64,000 nucleotides of DNA from assembly GCA_963277665.1 (NCBI GenBank), contig OY728143.1:1118726110-1118790109 (forward strand). Reading direction: 5' to 3'. Shown in pieces: positions 1 through 11,434 of this stretch. The notes beneath the pieces were generated by a model that saw only the letters and a program-made list of their open reading frames with translations, had not been told where the DNA came from and made no database searches. The stretch is from Viscum album (lineage: Eukaryota; Streptophyta; Magnoliopsida; Santalales; Viscaceae). Positions within the stretch are counted from its first letter, which is position 1; each line of letters begins with the position of its first letter. The position numbers were made by a program, and so were the translations under genes.

Positions 1-1732
1 CATGATGGAGCATCAAGCATTTTCTATTAAAATAAAATATGGTCCCTTCATTGTAGAGTATGGACGATTATCTTATTCAATGGTGGTGAATATAGTTAGT
101 AACATAAAAATATAATTGTATATATATTATTAAAAATCCCCATTAATCACTCAATCATGGTGTTGGAACGGATTTTATTGTTCAGTGTCCTCTCATTACA
201 ATAAAGAATCAATTGAATGATGTTATATCCTCTAATGCAGGTCGGTTACATTTTTTCTCATATGATCAACATCATGTAAACTGAATAGAGATGAAGGATA
301 CCATATCATCTATATAATTATGTATATATTTATCTTCTTTTATTTAGATTAAAATTTTATTAGGTAGCTATTGATCGTATATATTCGGTTTTCATCCACT
401 TCCATGTTCATGTGATAGACATTCAAAGCAAATAAATGGAATTAAATAAAATGTTACAGTGTTAAGTTATTCTTGGGAATTCCCACACATGAATATTTAT
501 AATGTATATCTATCCAATTTAAATATTTACTTTGGATAAAAATAGTTACATAACAATTTTTTTGGTGTTGCAGAGTGATTTTTTTGTTTTATATGGATGT
601 CATTATAGAATTATTCATTTAATATATTTGATCACAACCATAAGTGTTATTAACGCTTTATTATTTTATGTACTAACATTTTTCAATAATTATTTTATAT
701 AGAACATGAATATTAATGAATACTTGATCATACCATCTTTATAGTATGTTATTAGTTTACATAATTTCAAGAAAATATAAAAGCATGTGTCGTATGACAA
801 TGTATTGTAAGGTAGTGTTATTTAATATTACATTAAGCATTGAAGTTTATTGGGGTTATTTTTAATCATAAAATTACTTTGAAATTGATGGGTTTATTTT
901 ATTGGATATTGATTAGATTTGATAATTTATATGTTAGTGAATATTTTCCATTGATGAGATATCTTATCAAATAATTAGGGTAGCACAAATTAAAATTCAA
1001 TAATAGAAATGTGAACTTGATATGAAAGATAATATTGGAAAGAATCTGTTCAAGAGAAAATGAGTTTATCTTTTATTGATGATAAAATGACTGATAATAG
1101 ATGAATATATTTTAGAAATGTTATATGAAGAGCTAGGGATACACGTATTAATATGATAAGTTTAAAAAATACCCTTATTTTATGAAGTTTATGTAAAAAG
1201 GGATTCTTAATAAAATATTTCAATATGATCATTTATTATCTTCATATATTAAATTTCCCAATAAATCGGGTATTGGAATCTCAATATTATATTATTATAT
1301 TCAGTTAATATGGGTTTTAGGGATATAATATGCTATACATTAACATATCCTATGTATGTATAATGGGAATATAGTGTATCATCTTACCAGTACATAACAT
1401 TACATTGTGTTTAAACATAATGTTTGATTCTCAATTGGTATTACATAGAGAACGAAACTATATTTAGGTGTATATTTATATTACATTATGGGACATAATA
1501 ATGTGAAGTATGTTATTCTCCCATTACAATATTTTTTTATGATATTGTAGCTTATGGATCCATTGTGATACTACATTTTCTGAGTAATAGGGAAAGGGTT
1601 GACTATAATACCACCTACATTTTAGATTATTGTATTTCAAATTTATAAAACCAATTCATTAAAATATTCTATAATGATTTATTATTAGACACATTTTATT
1701 ATAAATTTTTAGATAAATGTTGTTATTTTTTA
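1..1732. other. Unassigned A+T-rich sequence, probably 5' part of a decayed copia element
   Basis: I recognise no domain, LTR terminus or structured repeat here. The stretch lies directly upstream of a copia integrase remnant on the + strand, so it is most likely the decayed gag and leader of that element, but no gag zinc knuckle or primer-binding site is visible. The short open frame on the minus strand at 1050-1232 is a low-complexity chance frame. Confidence 0.4.
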
Positions 1733-4080
1733 TTAAAAACATGACCAAAGATCCTTTTTAGATAAAATTAAAAATGTATTGTGGATTGTTGGATTGCATA
1801 CATAGTTATTTATTTGGAACAATGATCACAATCGAAAGTAGTGCATTTGGTACATTGTTACTTTTACTGTTAACTTTAGTCAATATGGTTATGTGTTTTT
1901 GATGAAACTTATGTATGAAACCTTTTTAATAATGCATGAGTTTCATAATATTTTATAGAATGAATTTGGAAATAGTATTAATATTCTTTAATCATATTAT
2001 GGCGATGAATACTTGTTCCATGAAATCATAGATCAAGTGAGATATAATGGAATTTTTTACAACTCACTCTTCTATGACCACCATAATGGAATGATATTTA
2101 TAAGAGGAAAAATTAAGGATTTTATGAATAGATTAAATAATTATGGTTTTAGGAGACCTTTATAATTTATTGTGGAGTTATTATCCACAAACTAAAATAT
2201 TCTTAGTAAAATGTATTCCATTTGAACAACTCATAATGTCACCATTTGAGATATGGAATTGAAAACTGCCCAATTTATATTCTATGATGATTTCAAAATT
2301 TTATGTTCTCATATAATGATTTAAAATAGATAACCATTATAAAAAGTCAGTTAAATTCTTATTTATTCATTATTACAATGAAACTATGGAATAATATTTC
2401 TATAATCGAAAGAAACATAATGTATTTATGGCCCAGAACAGTGTATTATTTGACAAGTAATCCATAAGTTGAGGTTTAATTGGATGGAATGTTGAACTTA
2501 GTTATGTAAATGACCAATAAACATTAATTTTTTCAAATATTGAGTTTGAAATAGTTCTATGAAGAATTATGAAATATTAAATGATTCATGCTACATAAGA
2601 ACATCAATGATAGGGTATTAATCCCCAAGACCCCAAGATATATAGATTTCTTATTGGATGTTATAATAAAATAAATGATAAAGGAGATGAACCTACAACT
2701 TTATAATTATCCATTTAGAGATCAAATTACAATAAATTGTTAAAATCTATTGAATCTTGGATGGGATATATGTATACTATCTAAGCTTTAAACTTGTTGG
2801 ATGCACCTAAAAGGGTGATACCCATAGGGTTATAGTGAGTATTCTTTAATAATGTAGAATAATATGGTACAGTTTCTACCTATAATAATGGTTGGTGGAA
2901 AATGGTTACAAATAATTTTATGGTACTGACTTTGAAGAAACATTTTCACCAATGGAGTTGACAATTTATATTCATATTTTTTCCCATAGTAACTCATTTT
3001 TATTATAGAATATATAAAATGGACATTGAGAACACATTACTTAATGTTACTTTAGTCATGAATGTGTATATAATGCATCCAAAAGGTTTTGAAGTTCCAA
3101 ATGAGTCTCCTAAGGTATACATATTTTAAAATTCCATTTATATAAAAAATAATGATTACTAAATTTGGAATATTTGGTTAGATGATCCTATCAAATATTT
3201 TGGTTCCATAAAGAACATTGATGATTCTTGTTTATAGAATAATATTAGTGTAATTATGGTAGGGTTTCCGATATTATATGTAGATGATCTACTCATTATT
3301 GGAAGTAAAATTCTAACACTTCCCTATATGAATATTTTATTGGGAATATTATTCTTCCTGAAATAAATTGATAATGATACCTATATATTGGGTATGAAGA
3401 TATATAATGTTATAAATATTCTTTTTAGTTGTCTTAGTTATGCGTGAAAAGTTGTGTACTTGAACCGATGACACATTTTCTCTTAGAATAAGTAGTATAT
3501 TCTAAATCAATCTGGGTGAGAGTAAATTCTTTTATATGAATAACATTATTTAGTAATTGATATGGACTATAGATATGTAATTGTTCTATGTCAGAATGTA
3601 TGAGACATGTTTAAATTCTAACATTGACTCTTATTTCTTATATAATTGTGATTATATGAAATCTCAATATAGTTTTTTTCTAAATATTGTGGATATCCTT
3701 TAGAATTGTTTCAAATAAGCTACAATAGAGGAATAAAAGAAATATTTGGAGTAAATCACTACCATATATATTTTGAAGGATGCCTTTTGGTTTTAGAAGT
3801 TCAGTTGTATACATGGAGTGGTTCCTGTAATCAAGGGAGAGATCATGCTTTATAGAGGACAAAATTGGGTTGTAACTCGAGCTAAAGAACCAGAATCTCA
3901 CTAATGTTCCAAAAAATCCAACAAACATACCATATCATAAAAGGGATCATTGAGAGTTTCTATTTAAAGATATGTAGAGTGGTGAATAATGACAATGTGG
4001 CAGATCTGTTGACGAGACAACTATCACAAAAACAACATGTGTGTAATTTTACGTTTGTTGGTATTCAATAATTGAGAGAC
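1733..4080 (+). pseudogene. Ty1/copia pol remnant (integrase, reverse transcriptase, RNase H)
   Basis: This is a broken polyprotein read in several frames with many stops. Integrase begins near 1740 (KNMTKDPF, matching the copia linker before the core). FSQYGYVFLMK at about 1874-1908 and GDEYL at about 2001-2015 are core integrase motifs, and an HHNG match lies near 2085. The connection domain (RVLIPKTPRYIDF, near 2610) precedes the RT N-terminus (DEPTTL, near 2687). FEETFSPM lies at 2931-2954, the catalytic YVDDLLIIG box at 3277-3303 is still intact, and LGMKIYN is near 3390. RNase H ends with ADLLTRQLSQ near 4000. The order integrase-RT-RNase H identifies the Ty1/copia superfamily. The protein cannot be made, so the element is dead. 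The lineage within copia is not resolved. Confidence 0.9.
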
Positions 4081-5193
4081 TGATGTAATTGTTATAAAAT
4101 GTACGATGAATTTTTTTATAATAAAGAATATATGTCTTTATCATTCATTCATGTGTGATATTATTTTATATTACATGAATGGTGGAATGACAAAATACCA
4201 CTACAGATTTACTTATTATTGCCCACAATAGAAGATCATCGTAGAGTATTATGGGTTATCTTGATATGATAATATTTCACTAAATATATATTTATATTCA
4301 TTTAAAATGGATATATATTATATATGATGAAAATATACAAGAAGTAATAATGATATTCTTATTACTCAAACTAGATGACCATAGTATATCTCATGGAGTG
4401 TAATATTTTCCTCGATATACTTAGGGTAATATACTGATAATCAATCATTCTAATTTTAAGTTGAAACAATATCAATAAAGTAAAATATTACTCGTTTATA
4501 CCCTACATATGAGTGATAAAATGAATTATAGCTAATTAGGAGGTATTTGGGTCCATTATTGATCATTTCATCACTTGGAGAACAACCAATGTTATATTTG
4601 TCTACTTGTATGATGAGTCAAGGAATTTTTCCATTGATTTAATTATATTGAGGAAATTCAGGGTATTGTTTAGTTGAGTCGCATATGATGAGTTCTTCAT
4701 CTACACACATGTGATGTATTCATTAACATGGTTGTTATTTTTTAAAGAATAAAAAAATACGAGTTAGACTATACTATATTAAAAAGTCCCATGTTTTTTG
4801 GTCACATGATGTATGAGAGAAATGTAATATATATATTTATATTAGATTATTATATTATATATTGTTGTGGAAATGTTCATATATAGATACATTTATATTT
4901 GATGGAGACCAAACCAGAAACCATAGAAGCTTGAGTTGCTCTGAAAAAGTTTCTAGAGTCGCTCTTTTCTTTCATCAATGAAATATGTAAATCATATTTG
5001 TTATTATCTCTTCTATTTCCCGTAGGGCCACACAGTTAGTCTTTTGGATAAGTGTAATGATATTAAAAAAGTGTTTTTTTCTAAATATTTGTATTTTTAA
5101 TGAAATTGCATCTAACAAGTTCTCTATATGGATTTAAAAAATGTTATGAAGTTTCATATAATTCTCCTGTGGATTATAATAAAAGTTGGAGAT
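4081..5193 (+). other. Copia 3' non-coding region, ending in a probable polypurine tract
   Basis: There is no frame of interest between the RNase H end and a purine-rich run at 5181-5193 (AAAAGTTGGAGAT) that sits just before a TGTTGG LTR-like start. A more G+C-rich patch at 4900-5050 (GAGTTGCTCTG, GAGTCGCTC) looks like transcribed leader sequence of some copia LTRs. An alternative reading is therefore that an LTR starts near 4083. I cannot decide between the two. Confidence 0.35.
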
Positions 5194-5703
5194 TGTTGGT
5201 TGTGATCAAAAAAAGAGTCATGATATTTATATTAATTATGGAAAAAATAGTTTCAAATTAGACCGAGTATTTTTATGAGACAATGTTTCACCCAACATAA
5301 GGTGATATCAAGTATGGAACGTACACCTTATAATTCTTATTAGGCCTCCATTCGTTGAAATCTATTACGAATGGATTAAGATATTATTATGTGATATTTT
5401 AATGGGTTAATTATTCTCATTAATAAGGTTTTGATCATGGTACTATATTTATGATCGAAAATGATGATTAATTTTCCATATTCATGAAATAGAATATGGT
5501 TCCACCTATAAAAAGTGAGTGAGATCTTTTAAATTTAAAATATGTAACATGAGGTCATCTAATGATGGTAAATGGCACATGTTTCATAAAAATGTTAGAG
5601 AAATTATCTTCCACTAAAATAACTTTTCATCACATGATGTTGGTTCTAATTCCCATTTAGTTGTTTAGGGTCATCTATATCGGAATAAGAACCAATTATC
5701 AAG
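5194..5703 (+). repeat. Probable copia 3' LTR
   Basis: It starts TGTTGGTTGTGATC immediately after a polypurine tract, the usual copia arrangement. It contains a TATA box (CTATAAAAAG, 5516-5525) about 320 bp in, as expected for U3. The right boundary is uncertain. Sequence resembling a different LTR start (TGTAACATCC) appears at 5704, and element B interrupts at 5875. No 5' LTR partner is visible in the window. Confidence 0.45.
5516..5525 (+). promoter_or_regulatory. TATA box of the copia LTR
   Basis: CTATAAAAAG is preceded by TTCCAC, in the same orientation as the copia pol remnant and at a plausible U3 position. It is a sequence match only. Confidence 0.5.
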
Positions 5704-5874
5704 TGTAACATCCTTGGGGGTAAGAGGCTTTCATATGCATCTCTTGTAATATCCATCAATATAACTACATAAAGAAAAATGATACTATATAGGATTAATA
5801 ATTATGTTTATATGTTTTTAATTTATACTAAATTTCATATCTATAAAAAATTAATAATATATAAGGGTTTTTAT
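5704..5874 (+). other. Short fragment beginning like a gypsy LTR
   Basis: TGTAACATCCTTGGGGG resembles the LTR 5' end used by the gypsy elements of this window (TGTAACATCCC, TGTAACACCCC) but lies on the + strand. It is cut by element B after about 170 bp. It may be a truncated older LTR or chance similarity. Confidence 0.25.
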
Positions 5875-6134
5875 TATAAGGACCCAGCCTAAAACACAAT
5901 ATAATGTAGTTATTTCATTTAGAAATATATTTCATACATTCCTAAAGATAATTTTGATTTACGGGTTTATAGAAATAGGTTATAATTCATACATAGAAAT
6001 CCAAAATAATATGAATTCTATAATTTTATAATTGTATCCATTTTTTCATTATATATCATTCTTTAAAAAAATGTCATTTTTTCATGGAAATTCTTCACAA
6101 CATTCATCTTGGAATAGTATTTCTTCTTATCTAA

Positions 6135-6160
6135 CCTTAAACCCTATGAAATAATTTTAT
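6135..6160 (-). promoter_or_regulatory. Splice-acceptor-like site in B 3' LTR
   Basis: On the sense strand, TTATTTCATAG precedes GGTTTAAGG about 270 bp from the LTR end. The partner LTR has TTTTTTTCATAG at 36913. It belongs to the recurring leader-intron pattern described under findings. Confidence 0.35.
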
Positions 6161-7419
6161 AACTTGTGATGATAAGAAAAAACATACTATGGGACATAAT
6201 AATAATGAAGGCCAATGTTATTCCATTAGTACATATGAAATAATTTTCACAAATATATTCTTCTGAACATTAAAGAATCATATTCGAACTTTTTGAAAAC
6301 ATGAGATTTCTTAAAAACAAATAATGAATAAATAACACTATTTATGAAAATTAACGAATCATTTTCTTACCATAATTACATTTAATTTTAATCCTTAAGG
6401 AATCCTTATATTTCCTAACCCTCACAACTACCTTATGATGTAACTATCATAGTTACACTTAGAATAACCAATAAGTTCATCTTCTATCGTAAGAAAACCC
6501 AACGCATTAGAGGGATATCATGAACACAAATATAATATTATATAATTTTTATTAACCAGGGCATAATTATAAAATAAGAATACATGCATCATAAAAAATT
6601 ATTTTTGAATTTAGTAACAATATATATTTAGAAGAGGATTTTAAAAGAAAAGTCCCTTACATCAGGTTTTAATTCCATCAAACACGTTTAATCATATTTT
6701 ATAATGGTTTATATAGTGTTATAATTTAACTAATGTACTGTTTTAATTTTTATTAATTTTTATATGATTTTTTTAAACCATATTTCAACCTATTCATTCA
6801 TAATATTTTATTATATTTTTTTTTCAGGTGTATTTATTTCATGGTTTCTTTGGTTTGTTAAATAAGGATTTTCATGTTAAATTGAAAAAACACTCCATAA
6901 TTGGAATAAAGGATTGTTAATATGCTTCAATAAGTTAAAATAATATCATATATTATTTTGATGTTTTTTACATTAGGGTGATCTATTAGGTAAAACATTT
7001 ATGAAAATCATTTAATTTATTTTGACGATTTTTATGACCATCAATAACTTATATAATTGTATTTAATTTTATGTCTGTAAATTAGTTATAGAACATTAAA
7101 AAATGTATAATATGAATATTATAATATTTATTAACTATAATTAAGCTTTTATGACCAGCCATGGAGGTGTTAATGAAAAATGAAAACACATCGTCCACGA
7201 TGACATAAAATCATCACATCACGATTGATGTTTTCATTTTAAAATATGAATATAATAGGAGAGGGTTGATGATTAATATTCCATTACAAAATAACATTAT
7301 AGTATATGTAATATACTAGATTTATCATGACACATGTATGAGGTACGTTTAGGATAGAATAAGAAAATAAATTAAATTTAAAATAAAATAAAGAAAAATG
7401 AAACATGATTTCTCTCCTA

Positions 7420-7432
7420 AAATATCCTCCTT
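7420..7432 (-). promoter_or_regulatory. Decayed splice-donor-like site in B 3' LTR
   Basis: The sense strand reads AAGGAGGATATT where the partner LTR has AAGGAGGTCAATT, about 160 bp after the TATA box. The GT has become GA here. Confidence 0.3.
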
Positions 7433-7580
7433 GAGATCCACCTTAGAGAAATTGTATTTCTTATTATGATGAGAAAAAGGATCCAAGACATGGGGTATAG
7501 GATTATGAAGACTATTAGGAATAATTTTGGACATGATTCATCTATTTTTAGGTGTAACGCGAATAGTTGATGAGGGTGGT

Positions 7581-7588
7581 ATTTATAG
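7581..7588 (-). promoter_or_regulatory. TATA box of B 3' LTR
   Basis: The sense strand reads CGCTATAAATACC, conserved in the 5' LTR at 38375-38383. The surrounding G+C-richer patch survives in both copies. Confidence 0.6.
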
Positions 7589-8378
7589 CGGAGGGCACAC
7601 GTGTTTTTTGAATATCATATTCATTTTTTCGTTATTTTTCACCCAAGACTATGAATAGTGTGGATTCATATGAATAAATAAAATAAATATTGAATTTGAT
7701 TTCAAAATAAAGGTTCTTAAATTATCAATACATAATCAATGACTCAATAATTTGTGAATTTATCTTATACCATAAATTATATAATTTAACTATTCTAAAA
7801 AGAATGTCAACAGTTTTAGAAAAATAAAAAAAACAAATCAACCAGAGCATTTATCAATGTGAAAAATTCAAAAATTAACTCTATTTTTTACTATAATTTC
7901 TATAAATAAAAAGTTCCATTTTATTTAATATTATGATTTATTCAAAAAATACTGAATTAAATATTATAACTAACTTTATGAAACTTGTAAAATTTAATTA
8001 AGGAATCATAAATTTATCTTATAATCATAAAACAATAACATATTAATTTATGAATATTTTTTCTGAAGATAAATACTTTGGTAAATAATTATATTAATTA
8101 TAATTTTAAATAACAATTTATATTCCATATAAATACCAATACGTAATTAATCTTTTCCAAAACATTTATTTACTTATTACATGACATAAATATATCATGT
8201 TTTCCATTTTAAGATACATAAATTTTATTTTCACCTTAACCAGATAAGTTAATATTCTATTAGTATAGATTCTTTAATTTCAATAAATAATTATTTTTTC
8301 ATTATTCATTTTCAATGAACTTGTCAATTTAATTATCAAATGAAAACAAATTATTTTTTAAGTACCTAGGCTTTAAAA

Positions 8379-8440
8379 TTCTTCCCTATATAGGAAATTG
8401 CATGATAACAATTTTTATTCCCTTCATAATATTTTGAGGA
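8379..8440 (-). other. Decayed polypurine tract and pre-PPT motif of element B
   Basis: The sense strand keeps AAATTGTTATCATGCAATTT before a purine run and the LTR start. It aligns with the pre-PPT motif GCGAGGAC-CAATT seen in A (12945), F (24430) and C (59630). That motif is typical of the 3' end of Del/Tekay-type gypsy elements. Confidence 0.5.
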
Positions 8441-9276
8441 TATATTACCCGCTTAGAATTTTCATGTTCCCATGTTTCATCTTCAACCATGTGTTTTCTA
8501 CAAAAAACTTAACCAATTTAATTACCTTATTCTAAAATACTTTCTCTCAATGGTTAATAATCTGTATAGGATTTCCATCATATGAAAGGTTATCTTCATA
8601 TAGAATAATCTTAGGGCTCAGAACATGAGATGAACCTAGAACATAATTTCTTAACATTGAAACATGAATAAAATTATTTATCGGGGATAAAATCAGAGCA
8701 AAATCCGCTCGATAGGAAGCTGGACCAACTTTCACAAGGATTTCTTAGGGTCCAATGAACCATGGAATCAGCTTCCCCTTCAAAAAAAGACAAATCATAG
8801 TTTTCCATGAGGAAACATTGAGAAAGGCATGATCACCTACCTCAAATGAAATATCCTTCATCGAGTTGGATGTATAACTTTTTCGAATACAATAAGCTAT
8901 CCATATATGTTTCTAAATCATGTTTACAATCTTATCCACTTTCCCTAAGAATTAGGTTCTCATAAACATCCTTCCCCACACATCATCCAGAAAATACTTT
9001 TGTTCGACACCACTTTCCATATAATTTCTTAAAGTGCATAATATGTATACTGAAATGGGAATAGTTATTATTAAAAAACCAAACTAAAGATAAATTGTGA
9101 TCCCTATATCATTGGTAATCCATTGAAAAACAATGTAACATGTTTTCCATGGTATGAATTATTCACTTGGTTGTCCATCATATTTGCGATGAAATGCTAC
9201 ACTGAAATTTAATTATATTTTTAATGACTTCTAAAGGCATTTATAAAAGTTAGAAGTGATCACATGATCATGATAA
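8441..9276 (-). pseudogene. Element B integrase C-terminus and chromodomain-like tail (remnant)
   Basis: The frame at 8547-8735 reads KVGPASYRADF, then HVSMLRNYV, then SSHVLSP and YDGNPIQI. This matches the integrase C-terminal region (KVG-AYRL, HVSMLRKY, DPSHVL, YEE-PVQIL) that leads into the chromodomain of Del/Tekay gypsy elements. Reading toward lower coordinates, the tail is broken by stops. Sequence at 9200-9276 is the middle of integrase and stops abruptly where element A is inserted. Integrase inserts the cDNA copy, and the chromodomain is thought to steer integration to heterochromatin. This copy cannot be functional. Confidence 0.8.
9272..9276. other. Target-site duplication of element A, left copy (GATAA)
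   Basis: GATAA borders the left end of A and GGTAA (32889-32893) the right end, with one mismatch. The uninterrupted relative near 13810-13840 has GATCAGATAAAATAGAGAG at this site, which supports GATAA as the original target. Confidence 0.65.
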
Positions 9277-9529
9277 AATAAGTCCCCAACCTTAAATATT
9301 TCATAATCTTGAATTAAGTTAATAATTCACATTGAGAATATTTTTAGGTTTAGAGGTTTAGAGAATTAAACCATAACTATTACATTACATCTCATATATT
9401 ACAAAGTAGACACTTCTACTCACTATCGTTTTTTTCATAAAATAAAAACTCTTGAAAAAAAGAGTTATGTATAGTTCCATATTTTAGACAGCATTACTTT
9501 TCCATGATTCCATCCTTGACCCTATTCAT

Positions 9530-9560
9530 CTTTGAGTCCTGTGAAAAAAATTTCAAAAAA
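9530..9560 (-). promoter_or_regulatory. Splice-acceptor-like site, A 3' LTR
   Basis: The sense strand has a T-rich run then CACAG/GACTC, 263 bp before the LTR end. Equivalent sites are CATAG/TACTT in the 5' LTR (near 17700) and CTATAG/GAC or CCACAG/GAC in F. Confidence 0.4.
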
Positions 9561-10680
9561 ACTTGTGATGAGCATAAAATGATCAATAAGGATTATAAAT
9601 TAATGAAATAAAAAATTATTCCATCAATACATACCAAGAATAAGTTCTTAAACATTCCTCCTAAAAATTTATGATTTATGAATAAGAAAGAAAAATCATA
9701 AATCATAATGGTAACTTACAGCATACATAATGTACTTACATTGTAGCTTTCATAGCTACAAAGGGAGTTACATTTGGAATAACCATCAATGTATATGAAC
9801 TAAATCTCTTTTGAGAAACATCAATGTTTACCTCCATCACATTACCCAATGCATTGGAGAGAAATCTTGGGCTCACCCACCCTAGGTTTATCATGGAAAC
9901 AACCATATACGTAAATAATTCCAAAGAACAATAACATATTCACAACACCTAAAAAATAACGGAAAAATAACATTTCCACATTTCAATCACAATATATCAT
10001 TTAAATATATTTACATAACCCATCCATTATCAAAACCATTTTCAATACCAAATTTCATATAAGAGTATATGATATTTATTTTCCTTTCAATAACATTACA
10101 GCTTGTTATGTAAGACAAATATCAATTACGCTTGTGGTGGAAGAAAGGTAATTGTCCAACATATATTAAAAAGAAACATTCTCTTTTTCTTCTTTTAAAA
10201 AACTACATAGAAAAAAGATTCCTTTTGAATGAAATTAAAATTCAATGGGGTTTATACACCATAAAAAAGAATGTCGTGTATAAATAAATATATGCCTCAA
10301 TAAAAGGTGATTGAGACTATTTCCCTTACCTCATGTTCAACTTGACTCGTTCATTTTTTAATCTCCAGGATATAAAACAAAGATAATTTCTATTTGTTAC
10401 ATAACCTTTTTCAAGTTTATTATTCCTTTTATATCACTTATGACCATGATATAAATAGTAAAAAATAATTTGTGTTAATAACGATCGTTTTGTCGATAGT
10501 TGGTACTTGAGCCAAATATGAACATTTTATAATTACAAGTTATCCCTCTGGTAAAAATTACATTATCTATATAATGATACTCCTGAATTAGATATCATAT
10601 ATATCATATATATTCAGTATATGTGTGTATTTATAATAGTACAGAACATTTGTAGGTATGAAATGAAATGCTCCATTCAT

Positions 10681-11083
10681 GGAGACGGTAAGTCATACGT
10701 ACGCATGAACACTACATTCATTTATATTTCATATTTCAATAGAACTAAAACGTAGTGATACATAACTATTTTATAATTATATTATAATATCATATATAAT
10801 ATTTTTATATCTATACTTTATAAGTCCACGTATGGAATGAATGAGTCATATCACTTTGAGGGGGCGGTAGTCCACACTTCCTCAACTGAAATTATCACAT
10901 TTACCCATTATTGAAACCATTTAGGTATGATATAAATGAGAAATACAAAATTATACAGACAATAAAAATAAAATATATATCACATAAAAATACAGTTCCA
11001 TCATTATAGCCACCATGAGAGGCTGTTGAATATATATGAATAATCAACATTTTGTGTGGCTGTAGTTCATCGTCCGTAGAAAC
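10681..11083 (-). repeat. Series of three spaced CpG-rich motifs, A 3' LTR
   Basis: On the + strand: GGAGACGGTAAGTCATACG with TACGCATGAAC (10681-10710), GGGGGCGGTAGTCCACAC (from 10859) and GTGGCTGTAGTTCATCGTCC (from 11056). Start-to-start spacings are about 178 and 197 bp. Each is a G+C-rich island in otherwise A+T-rich DNA. The 5' LTR copy has the same series at 18847, 19026 and 19222. Confidence 0.75.
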
Positions 11084-11245
11084 AATATGATCATATCCAT
11101 TAGATGGAGGTGTGTGGATTTAAATTTAGAATAATTCTCATACAAAAAACCTAGTATATTGAGGATACTAGTTATTAATAAAATAAAGGAATAAATAGAG
11201 TTTAGGGGGTTGGATAATTAAAATAAAAGAAAATAACTTAAGGGA

Positions 11246-11270
11246 AGATGTTACCTTAAAATCGGGTATC
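11246..11270 (-). promoter_or_regulatory. Splice-donor-like site, A 3' LTR
   Basis: The sense strand reads TACCCGATTTTAAG/GTAACATC, 176 bp after the TATA box. The 5' LTR keeps CCCGATTTATAT/GTAACATC at 19411-19435, so GTAACATC is retained in both. Confidence 0.5.
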
Positions 11271-11423
11271 TCCCTTTGGTTTGAACTGAAAAGACTACAT
11301 GAATTGCCTTATGCCTAAAATGAGGCTTTTAGTAGAAATATAGGGATGTGTGGAGTTTAATTGGGTAGTGTTTTGAAAATAAAAGGGTATTGAGAGGTGT
11401 GAGTAATGGGTTGGAGTTGGTGA

Positions 11424-11434
11424 CCTTTTATAAG
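11424..11434 (-). promoter_or_regulatory. TATA box, A 3' LTR
   Basis: The sense strand reads CCCCCTTATAAAAGGTCACC, near-identical to F and C (CTTATAAAAGG). In the 5' LTR copy at 19591-19600 it has mutated to CTTACAAAAG. The promoter-proximal copy that would drive the element is therefore damaged. Confidence 0.7.

Larger units (their letters stand above)
5875..8378 (-). repeat. 3' LTR of element B
   Basis: The left end, TATAAGGACCCAGCC, is the LTR 3' terminus on the sense strand and matches the termini of A and F. The right end, near CCTAGGCTTTAAAA at 8378, aligns with the decayed LTR start of its partner at 39169. Lengths agree (2504 versus 2498 bp). Both copies share a TATA box, the region after it, and an acceptor-like CATAG site near their low-coordinate ends. 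Divergence between the copies is high by eye. Confidence 0.8.

Noticed and set aside
7142..7240. Copy of the spaced CpG motif series in B's LTR
   Set aside because: There is a CpG-bearing patch (CATCGTCCACGATG) with a weak partner at 37980, but wording and spacing do not match the series in A, F, C, D and E.
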